From Aphelocoma coerulescens (Eukaryota > Chordata > Aves > Passeriformes > Corvidae): a stretch of 64,000 nt of DNA. Below, one piece after another: positions 12,919 through 24,024 of the stretch. Every line of letters starts with the position of its first letter. Position 1 is the first letter of the stretch. A program made the translations under genes and the position numbers. The DNA lies in contig NC_091014.1 in the NCBI RefSeq assembly GCF_041296385.1, positions 18,885,578-18,949,577 of the forward strand, read 5' to 3'. Below the pieces are notes generated by a model that had not been told where the DNA came from, did not search any database, and worked only from the letters and a program-made list of their open reading frames with translations.

Positions 12919-12924
12919 CCTTCT
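12919..12924. repeat. Left target-site duplication CCTTCT
   Basis: CCTTCT immediately precedes the TG of the LTR at 12925, and the same six bases follow its terminal CA at 13412-13417. Six-base duplications are typical of ERVK/alpha-beta-type retroviral integrases. Confidence 0.8.
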
Positions 12925-13411
12925 TGTTGCTGCCTGCCCCCGAGGTGCAGCACCGCCCTGGGACTGGCCAGACAGGTCCATACTTTTTTCAACCATGTGC
13001 TCTGAATCCCCTTTGTTCTGAGCGCGGGTAAAAACTTAAAAGTAACGCGGACTCCCCCGAAGCAGAGTCCGATTGGCTGGTTACCGCGGGCCCAGCCCTA
13101 GCTCTCCCCTTTCCCTTCCCCCGAATAAAAGGCAAGCGGAGTGTATCCGCCCCCTCTTGGTCCGGCCCCCCTTCTGTGAACAGCTGCTTCTGTCTCAGGA
13201 CAGGAGGAATAAATAAACAGGATTGAGGCACAGAGTTTGTGCTGTATTTCTACCTCTTTGCTTCTGCTATTGACATTAGCTTTACAGCTATCACTTGCTG
13301 CATTTCGGAGCCCCTGAGTCGCTGTATTGCCCATCTCTCCAGGCAGCTCGGGGCTTTCTAAGGCACACAATGGTGAGCTGAACGACTGAGCAAGCTGAGA
13401 ACATATCGTCA
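12925..13411 (+). mobile_element. Solo LTR with 6-bp target duplication (ERVK-type)
   Basis: The 487-bp element begins TGTTGCTGCC and ends ATCGTCA, with CCTTCT on both sides. In order it carries an inverted CCAAT motif (ATTGGCTGG at 13072-13080), a TATA-like GAATAAAAGG at 13123-13132, and an AATAAATAAA poly(A) signal at 13208-13217, so the orientation is plus and U3, R and U5 can be assigned. The body is GC-rich and CpG-bearing in AT-rich surroundings. There is no interior sequence, which fits LTR-LTR recombination. The intact duplication and legible promoter suggest a fairly young insertion. The ERVK class is inferred from duplication length. Confidence 0.85.
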
Positions 13412-13417
13412 CCTTCT
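13412..13417. repeat. Right target-site duplication CCTTCT
   Basis: Exact copy of the six bases at 12919-12924, directly after the LTR's terminal CA. Confidence 0.8.
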
Positions 13418-13458
13418 TACTCATAATTTCCTAATAGATTGAAGTTTTCATTCAGATT

Positions 13459-13590
13459 AAAAAAAAAAACTAAAAAAACTAAAAAAACCCCAAAGCAACC
13501 AACTAAAAAGCCAAAAAAAAAAAAAAAAAAAAAAAAAGAAAAAAAGAACAAAAAAGAAAAACCCCACCCCCAAAAAAACAGAAAAAAGGA
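13459..13590. repeat. A-rich low-complexity tract
   Basis: A-rich sequence with ACTAAAAAA units, a run of 25 A (13513-13537) and C-run interruptions (ACCCCACCCCC). It lies about 40 bp beyond the LTR duplication and is not part of the LTR. Its origin is unclear. Confidence 0.8.
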
Positions 13591-14559
13591 GGAAAATCTT
13601 GCCAGATTTGCATAGATAATGTTATATTACAAATAAATCTGACACTCCTTTTTACAAGTAAATGTATCTAGGGGGTATTATTTTTTCTCAATGAACTCCC
13701 TATCAGCATAGAATCTCTTTCCATAACATATGGAATTTAAAAATAAATACTTACATTTAGATCTTAACTAGTTAAATATTGTTACTAGATAAGGTATTTG
13801 ATCATTACGTCAGCTAGCAGTTTAAATGATGTTTTCCACATTGTTTTTCACCAAAGACTATGCTGAGGTATCCATTTTTTACTGAAAGATTTATTACAAT
13901 AGAAAAAAATTCAAATGTATCAAGAGCTTAATCTTTTGACTACAAATCTATGTTTTGATTGATTATAGCTGTTGGAGAAATGTGTAAAAATTTATTTTTG
14001 ACTTGCTGTAAGACAGCAAGTTATTTTTCAATGTGTCATGTACACAAATAGAAGAAGTGACAGCAACTTTAAACTCGTGTGCCTTTTTAGTTCAGTTTTT
14101 TATCTCAGTTGTAGGTGGTCTTGAAAACAGAAAAATGTGAATTTTGTCTGCAGTGCTTTTAAATAATTATTCCTACAGTACTTGAATCAAACGATTAACT
14201 CAGTAGGCACAGTATACTTTTGACAGAAAATGGGGGCCGTGCAGTAATTATCATTAGCTAGACATTGTATTGCACATTCTGAAATTCACCTGATGGCACT
14301 TTTACTATTCATTGTAATGAAAAATGGCTTTTCAGTGAATTATTGTGGGAGGACTGTAACAAAATGTTATCCATTGGCATTTAGAGGTGTGATTGAGGAC
14401 TCTAGAACAAAGTTAGGCCCTGAATATATTTTTCTGTTGTCATATCTCTCTCCAGACTTCTTCAAGCTCCATTCCAATTTCAGTTTTATTTATCTTGCTC
14501 TTAGACGATGTTTGAAAGCATCAAACACTTGACTGAATGCCAACACAATCTTCCAAAAA
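13591..14559. other. AT-rich unique sequence, no gene seen
   Basis: No recognised repeat or coding signal. An AGCTTGTTA/TAACAAGCT-like palindrome is absent, and only short chance frames occur. Confidence 0.5.
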
Positions 14560-15010
14560 AGAGTCAGTTCACATATTTTTTTTTATTCTTTGTATATTCC
14601 TTTGTGAGTCCATCATCATCATTATGATCAGGTTTCATGTTTGACATATGTTATGACACACTAATGTACGTTATAAACATGTTGCACATTAACCTTAATG
14701 GCACTGAGTCCAGTGTGCTAACTGATGACATTAGGCAGATGAAGTGCCAAGATAACATCATTGAAAAGACAACAGGATAACATCTTATTTTAATAGCATT
14801 TTAATTGATGCTTCATTATGTAATAGTATTGTGCATAGTGCCCAGTGGAAGTGTAATGCTCTCTCTAACAAAGGCTATTCAAATTTGCTGTCACAGAGTA
14901 TGTGTTAAACTGCATTTTCAGCCTTCTGCTGCTGCCATTGGTAGAAAAGTGGTATTGTGGAGAAGAATCCCAGGTATAATGTCACTAAGTGAGCATTATC
15001 CCCTTTGACT
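14560..15010. other. Candidate conserved non-coding element
   Basis: The stretch lacks repeats and has the mixed, information-rich look of vertebrate conserved elements: ATTA and TAAT cores (TTTTAATTGATGC near 14800), TGACATTAGG near 14725, and GATAACATC near 14752 repeated at 14777. This is a judgement from texture alone; no comparison could be made. Confidence 0.25.
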
Positions 15011-16379
15011 GAAGAGTCAAAAGTTAAGTCAAAATTGCCCCAGAGTTCAGCATGCAAACATTGAATCTACATAATTGTTTTTCTTGAATACTTCAGTTTC
15101 TACAATGTGACACTTTAAGGTGTCATAAAATGAATGGGACTTTATGTACATGAAATATTAGTGGATTATACATTTCTCTGCAGCATGGTAAAAACAAACA
15201 AACGAAAAAAAGCCCCAGACTATGAGCAGCTGTGTAGGTAAAAATCACATAATTTTGCAATTCCCTCACTATCTCTAAGGGAAAGGAGAATATTTGTTTG
15301 CAAAGGGCAAAAGAAAAATACTGTTTTGAGAATAAATTCCACTTACAGCGCTATATGTACTGTATGCCTTCTATCAATGTCAGCTGGATTTTTTACAGTG
15401 CAAAAAATGAATGGATAAACATAAAATGATGAATAGAGAGAAAGTCTATTAAGTAATCTAATATAGTATAAACTGACAAAATGTGTCTGTATCAGTATCA
15501 TAAGTAATGTTCATTTGATTCTATTAAGTACTGAAGTCTGCCAAAAATATTTGGTGTCTTCTGTCAGGCAACTTCAATGGGCTTCAACATTAATAGATTT
15601 CATATCCAGAAAAGACCAGAAATTCCTTTATTCTGATCTGTTTTGTATAGACCATGTCGCCAGCACATTCCCTGCATTGTGCTCATACAGAATTCCCAAA
15701 ATTTTTAAGTCTTCCAGACAGAAAATGGATGACAGGTCAACCAATCTCCTAGACTAATTGCTCCATTACTGTTAAAAGTTAGCATTTTGCTTTTAATCTA
15801 AATTTGTTTGCCTTTAGACTCTAGTCACAAATTCTGGCTGTGTTTTCACCTGTTACATCATGATGGGGTGCCTCACCAAGCAGATCTAAACCAATTACTA
15901 TGTATTTTGTAGAATCGACATTGTGATTTTTGTCATAATATCATGAAGAAATCAATAGTTTAACTTACGTTGTTAAATTCAGCTTACACAATTTGGTCTT
16001 AAACAATTTCCAGCTCCCGGCATAGTAATACAAAAGCATTGTCTATTTCCCTATCATATTAGGGAAAACTGTTTGATTTGTATGTTGAACTCTGTGTGAC
16101 CTTTGCCATACCTGTTGTATAAGTCATATACTGCTACTAACCATTTATTAGTGAAATATTGATATGAATAGTGTAAAAAGTCATAATCCTTTTTTCAAGT
16201 GAGGGGAGAGGGGATGACAGAGTTGAGCTAGAGTAGTATTGGTATCTGTTTCTTCTAAAAAGATTTGGCCAAGCAGGCAAACCCAACGAGTTATTTAGGT
16301 GCTGTACTCTTTTCTAGTACACCATCATTCTATCTACTATGGAATTTCAACACATTTAATTTCTAAGTGAAAGCTTGTT
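15011..16379. other. AT-rich unique sequence, no gene seen
   Basis: No recognised repeat, RNA gene or convincing frame. An open frame of 80 codons at 15515-15757 has no family resemblance and is likely chance. Confidence 0.5.
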
Positions 16380-16700
16380 ACTGCATTAAATTAATGAAAT
16401 ACAAATCGATATAATACTGCTTATAATGACTGTGCTTTTTTTGTAAATCAACAAATCTTCTATTAATTAACCAGTGATTAAAGTCAGCTTGTGAAAATTA
16501 ATCACAGCCTGGAAAAGTCATTTGTCCTTGTGTGCTTCATTAAGATAGTGTTTGCCCTTCAGGCAAGAAAGCAGCAAGTAAATGCCAAAGAATGAGCTGA
16601 TTAAACTCGAGCTGCAGTGAGCTGTTTGCCAGAGACTTGAGCTCCTACAAACATGCACACTTCTAACTAAAAAGCTTTCTGTGGTTTGCCTGTTGGATAT
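16380..16700. promoter_or_regulatory. Candidate conserved regulatory element with paired ATTA sites
   Basis: An inverted pair, GTGATTAA (16474-16481) and TTAATCAC (16498-16505), sits 16 bp apart, with TATTAATTAACC just upstream and further ATTA cores at 16540-16620. The pattern resembles clustered homeodomain sites in developmental enhancers. That function is inference; only the motifs are seen. Confidence 0.3.
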
Positions 16701-18060
16701 GGCATAAAATAGTAAATGAAAATTCCTCTAGATCCCTTAAACATTTCAATGTAATCCATAGAATAAACAGTTTGTACTGTGCAAGACACGATAGTCAGGT
16801 ATGACTCAAAATGTTGTGAAACTGAAGTTGTAAATCATGCCAAAGGTGTGCAGACCATCTGTCAAAGTAAAATTTCACGTAAAAGTGGACATCTTTTTTC
16901 ATTTCAATCTAATTTCATAATAGCAGAACCTTGATTAAAGTATAAGACATTGAGTTTTCATTCATACCTAGAATACTCTACCCCAGAACATACATATTAT
17001 TGAATATATTTGATTGAGGGAGGTAATCTGAAAGTTATTACATTCAATAGATAGTAGGAGAGCTAAGGCCCTAAGATCATTAATTACTGCTTTCTGGACA
17101 GACAGTAGTCCATATGAACTCTTCCATAAGAAAAAAAGATATAAAGAAGTGCAAGGAATCACTAGAAATAACAAAAGAACTTGCACCATGTGAAATAGAA
17201 ATTATCTTTACTGGAGGCAATTCTATTTCTTTACCTGTTAAGAAACACAAAAATGTGCTTAATGGTGAGTAAGGGGCATAGCTTGATATGGTTTGAGTAT
17301 CTTGAAAATTAATTAGGAAAATAAAGTATCCCTTCCAGAACACTGTCAGAGACTCCCCTCTGTCCACCACCTACCCCGACCTCCTTTATCTTATTATCTC
17401 AAAAATCTTTTGATTTCATTAAGAAATGAAATCAACTGTACTGTCAAAAGTCACATTAATGAATTCTATTTCAGCCTACATAGAATTGTATTCTCTCTAC
17501 CTACACCGTGACTCTACTACAAATACCTGGGGATCATGTTAGGTATCTTACAGTGGTCATTTCAACAATCTCAGATTCCTTTTATCTCCTATGCCCTTCA
17601 CAGTGTGCCATGTCTTTCTCATGTCCTCAGCAACTCCTTTAACCTAACAGGTGTTTATTTTCCTCTCCCTGGACTCCAGTTGCTCCTGTCCTCTCCCATA
17701 CTGTGTTTCCAGTCCCTCTTCCATGTTCTGTGGTTCACACTAGTAGTTCACACAGGTCTGACCTGTCCTAACCTGGCCTGGTCTGGATTTATTTGCAATG
17801 TTTAATTGACACAAGTGGAGCAAAACAAGACTTTTTGCACTCTTTGATTTTCTCTCAAGAGGAACACTAGCAGAAAGTGTCCCCTAGGCATACTGTCAAC
17901 CCTCACTAAAACTGTAAAAATTTTGCATTTTTGATATTTCTATTCTGCATTCAAATTTGTATTAATTTGCTTGAAAGATTAAAAAGTTACTAGTCACAAC
18001 ACACATGTATTTCTGCATAAGCTTCATTTCCCCAGGGAGTAAGATAAAACAACTAGGGCA
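16701..18060. other. Unique sequence, pyrimidine-rich in part
   Basis: No gene is recognised. From 17530 to 17790 the plus strand is rich in C and T (blocks such as CTCTCCCATACTGTG). This opens one frame for 90 codons but gives no family resemblance. A perfect hairpin lies at 17410-17435. Confidence 0.5.
17410..17435. repeat. Perfect inverted repeat, 11-bp arms, 4-nt loop
   Basis: TTGATTTCATT (17410-17420), loop AAGA, then the exact complement AATGAAATCAA (17425-17435). It has the same geometry as the hairpin at 6140-6165 but a different sequence. Confidence 0.8.
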
Positions 18061-18473
18061 CAAGCCTTATGAGGAGGGGCTGAGAAAGGTGAGGTTGTTT
18101 CTCCTGGAGAAAAGGAGCCTCAGACATTATTGCTCTCTGAATACCTGAAAGGAGGTTGTAGCAGCGCGGGGATCAGTCTCTTCTCCCAGGTAAACAAGTG
18201 GTAGGACAAGGGAAATCCCCACAAGTTGTACCAGGAGAGGTTAAGATTGGATATGAAGAAACGTTTCGTCACTGAAAAGGTGATCAGGCATTGTAAGAGG
18301 CTGCCCATGGAAGTGGTCAATCACCACCAGGTCACCAGGTAAGTGGAAATCACCAACCCATTAAAAAACATGTAGATGTGGTACTTAGGGACATGGTTTA
18401 GTGGTGAACATGGTGCTCAGTTAATGGTTGGACTCTGAAGTCTTTTCCAACTTAAACAATTCTATGATTCTAT
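18061..18473 (+). mobile_element. CR1 LINE, 3' part
   Basis: The copy follows CR1 order in sense orientation: GAGGAGGGGCTGAG, the TCTTCTCCCAGGTAA block, TTGGATATGAAGAAACG, GGTGATCAGGCATTG, the GGACATGGTTTAGTGGTGAA block, GGTTGGACTCTGAAGTC and the terminal octamer pair ATTCTATGATTCTAT at 18459-18473. It covers the end of the reverse-transcriptase ORF region and the 3' UTR, 5'-truncated as usual. A small deletion-like jump occurs around 18310-18340. Confidence 0.95.
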
Positions 18474-19839
18474 TCCAAAAACAGAGGTAAGGAATAATGT
18501 TTCCTAACTTTATTGTTATTAGAACTGGGATGAACAGTGGAGACTCCAGGAAACCAGGCAAGTTAGGACAGCCTCTGTGTATAAGACCAGAGACTCACTA
18601 AGCAAGTACACCATGATGTCTAATAATTTCAATCTGCATGGGTGCATTTCTCTGCTGAGAATAATGTTGCAACTATTCAAAGACTTTAACTGGCTTCTGA
18701 GCATTAATTCCTATATTATATAGAAGTGAGCCTGGGTATCAAAGTCTCAAATGAATAATATTATTCATAATTTGAGAAGCAGTCCTAGAAGTAGATTTGA
18801 AAAAGTATATGTACTCAGTCTGGTTAATACATTCCATATTTTCCAAACACACTGAAGTTAACGAACAGAGGCACTCTTCTAATTCCCAGCTCCAAGTGTT
18901 CAGAGTCCAAGTACATAACTTGCTCTTGCAGCTTTATCTTCTTTGCTGAACACTTGATCAGCTCTTTGCTATGTATTTTAAATTCCAATATAGAGAACTT
19001 GTTTAAATATTAATTTCTCTGTGTATGCATATGACTCAAACTGACCCAAAGGCTATGAAGTGATGTCAGACTCCATAAATTAGGAACAATAAACTCTATT
19101 GAGTATGGTATGATTTGAGACTGGGAGCAAGAGTACTGTATGATTAAACACATAACTATATCATTGAATTGTTGTGGTAATTAGTAAATAATTTTTCTGC
19201 AGTCCATATTTTTGTATGATAGATATAATGGAAATATGAGAAATTGTGATGGCATAATCATGTGGATTCTTTCCCATTTTTAAGTGCTTTCTGTAAATCT
19301 GCATATTATCCTTCAGTATAGAAATTAGGACTGAAATTTTCAATTGATTCTTTAATCTTTTTTTTTTTTTTTTTTTTTTACCCCAAAAGGAGGACAAGGA
19401 ACTTCCATGGCATTGGAACAATATAATTTTAAATATTTTTGGCATTTCAAAAGTAGCAGCAAAAAATAATGCAATGTGATGAATTTTATATAAATCACAT
19501 GCATCAAAGATACCTGAATGTTCACTTTTTAAAAGATAAGTCTAAAGAAATGGAAGGGAAAATAGACAGCAAAAACCTAAGTTGAAGATTTTTCATTGTA
19601 GGGCTGACATATGAAACATACCTTTGAGCATTTTAGAAGTTTATAAAAATTAACAGAAACTGAGGGTGTTATTTAATTCTTAGAAATAAGTTGTATCCTT
19701 TATTCCCATCTTGTAAAACTAACTAAACTGTAAATTTTCTATTTAATCCTTGAAGGTAAATAAAAACCTTGTTCTAGTTGAATATTTAATTGTTTAACGA
19801 ATTTCAGCTTTAAATAAAATGACTTCTTCACTTTTCCCA
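18474..19839. other. AT-rich unique sequence, no gene seen
   Basis: No repeat other than a T(22) run at 19358-19379 and no coding signal. Short open frames here are chance. Confidence 0.55.
19358..19379. repeat. T(22) homopolymer
   Basis: Uninterrupted T run; no element ends adjoin it that would make it a retroposon tail on the minus strand. Confidence 0.9.
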
Positions 19840-20166
19840 TGCACCTGCTTGGAGAAAGCAAGAGAACAAAGGTGTCGGTGATCGAATCTCGGACCCAGAC
19901 CTGCAGGGAATCTGAATCGTTCATTCAAAGGAGTGAGTTGGTTTTATACACTTTTCCAAGGCACAGTATTTCCTTATATGGCGTGACCTATCCCGTGTTG
20001 CCACATCAGCAACACACTTTGTAGGGGTCTGCCGTGTGACACCTCCTCTCCCCAGGGCCCAGTGGAGACAAGCCTCTCTGTGCTGCCATGTGCTGCTTTC
20101 TTCTGCCCTGTGCCTTTGCAGGCAGGTTTTACAGCTCACAACCTAATTGTCTCTTATAATTCCCCA
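19840..20166 (-). mobile_element. LTR of an ERVK-like provirus remnant
   Basis: On the minus strand the LTR begins TGGGGAATTATAAGAGACAA at 20166, directly after a polypurine tract GAAATGGGGGAATTA. It carries a TATA box GTATAAAACC at 19940-19951 and ends AAGCAGGTGCA at 19840. The tract-to-TGGGGA junction is arranged as in betaretrovirus-like (ERVK) elements, which is why I place it there. At 327 bp it is short. The exact end at 19840 is the nearest CA and is provisional. Interior sequence continues beyond 20166, so it is not a solo LTR. Confidence 0.65.
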
Positions 20167-21420
20167 TAATTCCCCCATTTCTGTTTTATACAAATAAGAA
20201 TTATGACAGTGATTGAACAGATAGAACCTTGAGAAACAATGTAAAGTTGTCTACAACTTTTACCATCACTCAGAGTCTGCAACTGCTGGAAGGTCCTGTT
20301 TCACAGTGAAGACTTAGAAAGTCTTTCTTAGGCAAGACTTTTTGAAAGAGGGTCTAGCTTTTTTAAGATCAAATTAGCAAGTCAAAATTACTTGATTATA
20401 CTTTTAGGGCAGAAACGCCTGGGTTTGATGGTATAATTCCCTAGTCAGCTAGGGCTTGGCCAGAGCCTAAAATACTTATAAAATTGCTTAAAAACTTTAT
20501 CATTCTGAGTGATTGAAAAATTAAGAATATGTAAACTTTTTTACAGTCTTTTGTGGGGGGCACACCCTATCTCTGCATCCCCCTTTTCTGTTCTAATAAT
20601 ATGTAACACGAACATTTTTTAACTTACTAAATTCAGGAAAATGTGGAACATAACATGCAGTTTTCTTACTATGAACAGTAGAATAATACATCTAGTACAA
20701 CAAGTGCGCACTAAGTAAAAATAAGCAAGGTAATATCATTAACTGCTTAAATACTTCACTGTTTCACAGAATATATATAAATCTAGGTTTCAGACATAAC
20801 AGTTATATTAACATTAACTCTCTAAGTGGTTTCAAAAGGTTTCAAAAGGTAACAAGCTTAATTCTTGCTTTAAAAAATGTCTTATAAATTATAATTGTTA
20901 TCTGTCACAAAAAGCAATCAGAACAATGCAGGGGGGTTACAAGGTGATATGCTTCAGCTCTCTCCCACCCCTGAGGAAGGGGCCATGGGTCCTTCATGGG
21001 TAACAGTGCTACCAGAGCTGCCAATTCCCACTGAAACTTAAAAGATTGTCCCAAGGAATAGTTATTACCCTGCACAGATATATTGAATGATTAGGACTGA
21101 TGATTATAGATTTAAATTGCAGGAAAAGATTATTTGCTTGCTGCTAGAATTACCGATCAATTCAGAAGGAGTTTCAATCACAAATGAACAGGATGTTACC
21201 ATGAGAAGGACAGAGACAACATGTCCCCATCCTCCCTCTGCATGGAAATAAAACATGAGAGACAACAGAAAAAAGGCCTAATAAAATGTCTGGGAGAGAT
21301 TTCTTCTTCCCTCTTTACACTCTGTGTTTTTTCTGATTGATGGATTCAATCTCTGGTGGGTTAGTAGGGTCCAGCACTGTCCTTGTAGCCGTCTTTCCCA
21401 TCTGTCACCTTTTACAAGCA
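20167..21420 (-). pseudogene. Decayed interior of the ERVK-like provirus
   Basis: Sequence upstream of the polypurine tract in minus orientation is the expected place for the end of env. A protein-like segment is open on the minus strand at about 20940-21085, with a short hydrophobic leader-like stretch at about 21200-21250 in another frame. Both are interrupted by stops and frame changes elsewhere. No gag, protease or polymerase motif is seen and no second LTR, so the provirus is truncated. The env identity and the left limit of the remnant are inference. Confidence 0.35.
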
Positions 21421-22870
21421 CACTGCTATACTAAAAAGTTTCTGTGCCTATAGGGTGGCTTTGGCTTCAGTAAAGCAGTGCTTATTTAATAATAGATCAC
21501 GGATTGTAGATAATTTAATAATGGAAATGTTCCAAAGATGCACAGACATAACTATGGGACCAGAGGAGTACTTATACAGGAAAATGATTTCAAGTGGATA
21601 AAAGGCAATGGGCATAGCCAGGAATCCTCTAGTTCATGATGTAGTGAGTGAAACAATCACTTAAAACCTTGGGAATACTGAGTAACACTTGACGGATCAA
21701 AAGGACTTCTAAATGCTGTAGTTTTCAATCTTTATTTTTGTTGTTCATGACCTTGAGTTTTTTACTTTTTATTTTGTTTGTCTTTGTTGAAGTATAACAA
21801 ATCTATTTTATATTGGAGGGGAAAAAAAGAAAGCTGTTTTCAGCTACATCAGGAAAAAAGCAATCAAAAATAACTCAGTCATCCATTGCCTAATGCATCA
21901 AGCCACTGACGGTAATAAAGATGTTCCAATAGATATGACATATGACACACTATGCCATTCATAGTTTGATTTTAACCTATAAACTGAAAACTCTGAAATG
22001 GTAATGATTTGCCAAATGGTGTCTCAAATAAACTACTTCATTCTAAGAGAAAGAACCATAGAGAATAATAAAGCTGCAAGTTCAGATGATAGGGTAGACT
22101 TTCAGATTGCAGATTAACAACCATTCCTAAAGCAAACATACACATAAATAAGCATAAACAACAGTTGGTCAAAGGCAAGAAATAAGAGAGCGAGAGAGTG
22201 TCTTGGACGTCGTGGAAACGTCATGCATTTATCCTGACATACCATGATTCCAGCCACCTTTAGGAGTTTCTACACCAACAAAACTTTTGTTCAATAAAGA
22301 CATGCTGTTTAAAATATTTTAAAAAAATTAACAAATTACATCCAAAATATTCAATTTTTAACAGAAATCAATCACAAAGTTTTAGTTATAATCCTGATAG
22401 TACTAAAAATTTATACCAAAACTTCAGAGGAACTAGAAAGAAAACAATTGTCAATGTACCAGTAAAAAGTAATTGTATGAAATTTCAAACACTCATAATG
22501 TTTAGCCAAGATTTATTGTAGTAAGTAAAAAGAGATATGGCAGAAAAAGATTATTAAATGAAGTTAAAATGGCAGAAGGTAAGTATCTATCCATCTTCTT
22601 CTTCTCCTCATTTTCCCCATTTACAGATCTGCAATTTCAGAATATTTTTAGTGCCCTTGTGACAGGTCAGAAGGGGAAAACCAGGTCTGAGAAAGAGTCA
22701 GCCGAACCTGCAACACACGTGCACCATGAAAACAAGGAATGCAGATGTGGGTTCCCTCTGTACCCATGTGGGTTCTGAGGGGACCCATCTGCCAGCCTGA
22801 CTTACTATTCTGAGGGATTTGTTTCTTGCTAGGGGCTCAGACCTGGGATGTTCCCTTTCATAAACTAACA
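21421..22870. other. AT-rich unique sequence, no gene seen
   Basis: No repeat is recognised. A CpG-bearing spot at 22207-22223 contains an inverted GACGT/ACGTC pair. The left limit against the provirus remnant is uncertain. Confidence 0.45.
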
Positions 22871-23497
22871 AAATCATAGAATGCCTTGGGTTGGAAGGGA
22901 CCTTAAAAATCATCAAGTTCCAACTCCCCTGCCATGGCCAGGACACCTTTCAATAGACCAGGTTACTCAGAGCCACATCCAGTCTGGCCTTGAACACTTC
23001 CAGGGACAGGGCATCCACAACTTCTCTGGGGAACCTGTTCCAGTGCCTCACCAACCTAGCAGTGAAGAATTTCTTCCTGTTATCTAATCTAAACCTACTC
23101 TCTTTCAGTTTGAAAAGATTTCCAATTGTCCTGTAACTACATACTCCTGTAAATAATCTCTCTCCATCTTTCTTGTAGTTCCTTTCAGGTACTGGAAGGT
23201 CACAAAGACTTATTCCTGGAGCCTTCTCTTCTGCAAGCTAAGCAGCTTCAACTATCTCAGCCTGTCTACATGGGAGAGATGCTTTAGCCCTCTGATCATC
23301 TTCCTGGTTCTTCTCTGGAGTTGCCCCAACAGGTCCGTATCTTTCTTATCTTGGGGACTTCAGACCTGGATGCAGCATGCCAGCTGGGGTCTCATGAGAG
23401 TAGAGGGGGAGAATCACCTCCTTCACCCTACTGGCCACATTCCTTTTGATGCATCCCCAGATACATTTGACTTTCTGGGCTGCAAGTGCATATTGCT
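22871..23497 (-). mobile_element. CR1 LINE, 3' part
   Basis: The plus strand reads as the complement of CR1, from AATCATAGAATGCCTTGGG through TTGGAAGGGACCTTAAA, CAGTCTGGCCTTGAACAC, TTCCAGTGCCTCACCA and TTTCTTCCTGTTATCTAATC to TTCTGGGCTGCAAGTGCA. It is the best-preserved CR1 here, about 627 bp, holding the 3' UTR and the end of ORF2. It is 5'-truncated and has no long open frame of the element's own. Confidence 0.95.
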
Positions 23498-24024
23498 ACC
23501 CTTTCTTTTGTGACTGAAGTGTAAGAAAGAAGATGGTGAAAATAAAGGAAATTTTCTGATCATGTGAATAGTTATTTCATTGCAGTATAAAGTACGTGTT
23601 TACTATATAGTTACCTGAAAATTGCACTTTATTTTTTATCAAATCTTACAGCTTGTTCAGGACCTGTACTTGTTGCAGTAAGGCATAAATCCTGTCATGC
23701 AGTCTTAGTCAAAGAAAGGAAGAGCTAATCAAAGAGAATGGGTTTGACACCTGGAAAGGAACTGTGAAAGTGGGATAAAAGCTCAAACATGAAGTGGGAT
23801 GAGATTGCAAGTACAACCTGCATATTGGATAAGCTGACATCTTCCTATGGGCAAGAACTGACCCTCAGTGTAAGAGTTTATCAGGAATCGTTTCTAACTA
23901 GAGCACAGAAATTATTTCAGAGACAAGAGTGGAATATGGATTTCCTTCACATTAAAGAGTTATAAGATGGCTCTGACAGTAACTGCTGTCTAAATCATTC
24001 CATAATCTTGAAATGTTAAAGTGA
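23498..24024. other. Unique sequence, no gene seen
   Basis: Nothing recognised between the CR1 and the LTR. Confidence 0.5.

Noticed and set aside
13021..13230. CpG-rich segment with CCAAT and TATA as a host-gene promoter
   Set aside because: It lies within TG...CA ends and exact 6-bp duplications, so an LTR promoter is the better reading.
12989..13424. Minus frames of 80 and 108 codons
   Set aside because: Antisense shadows of the GC-rich solo LTR at 12925-13411.
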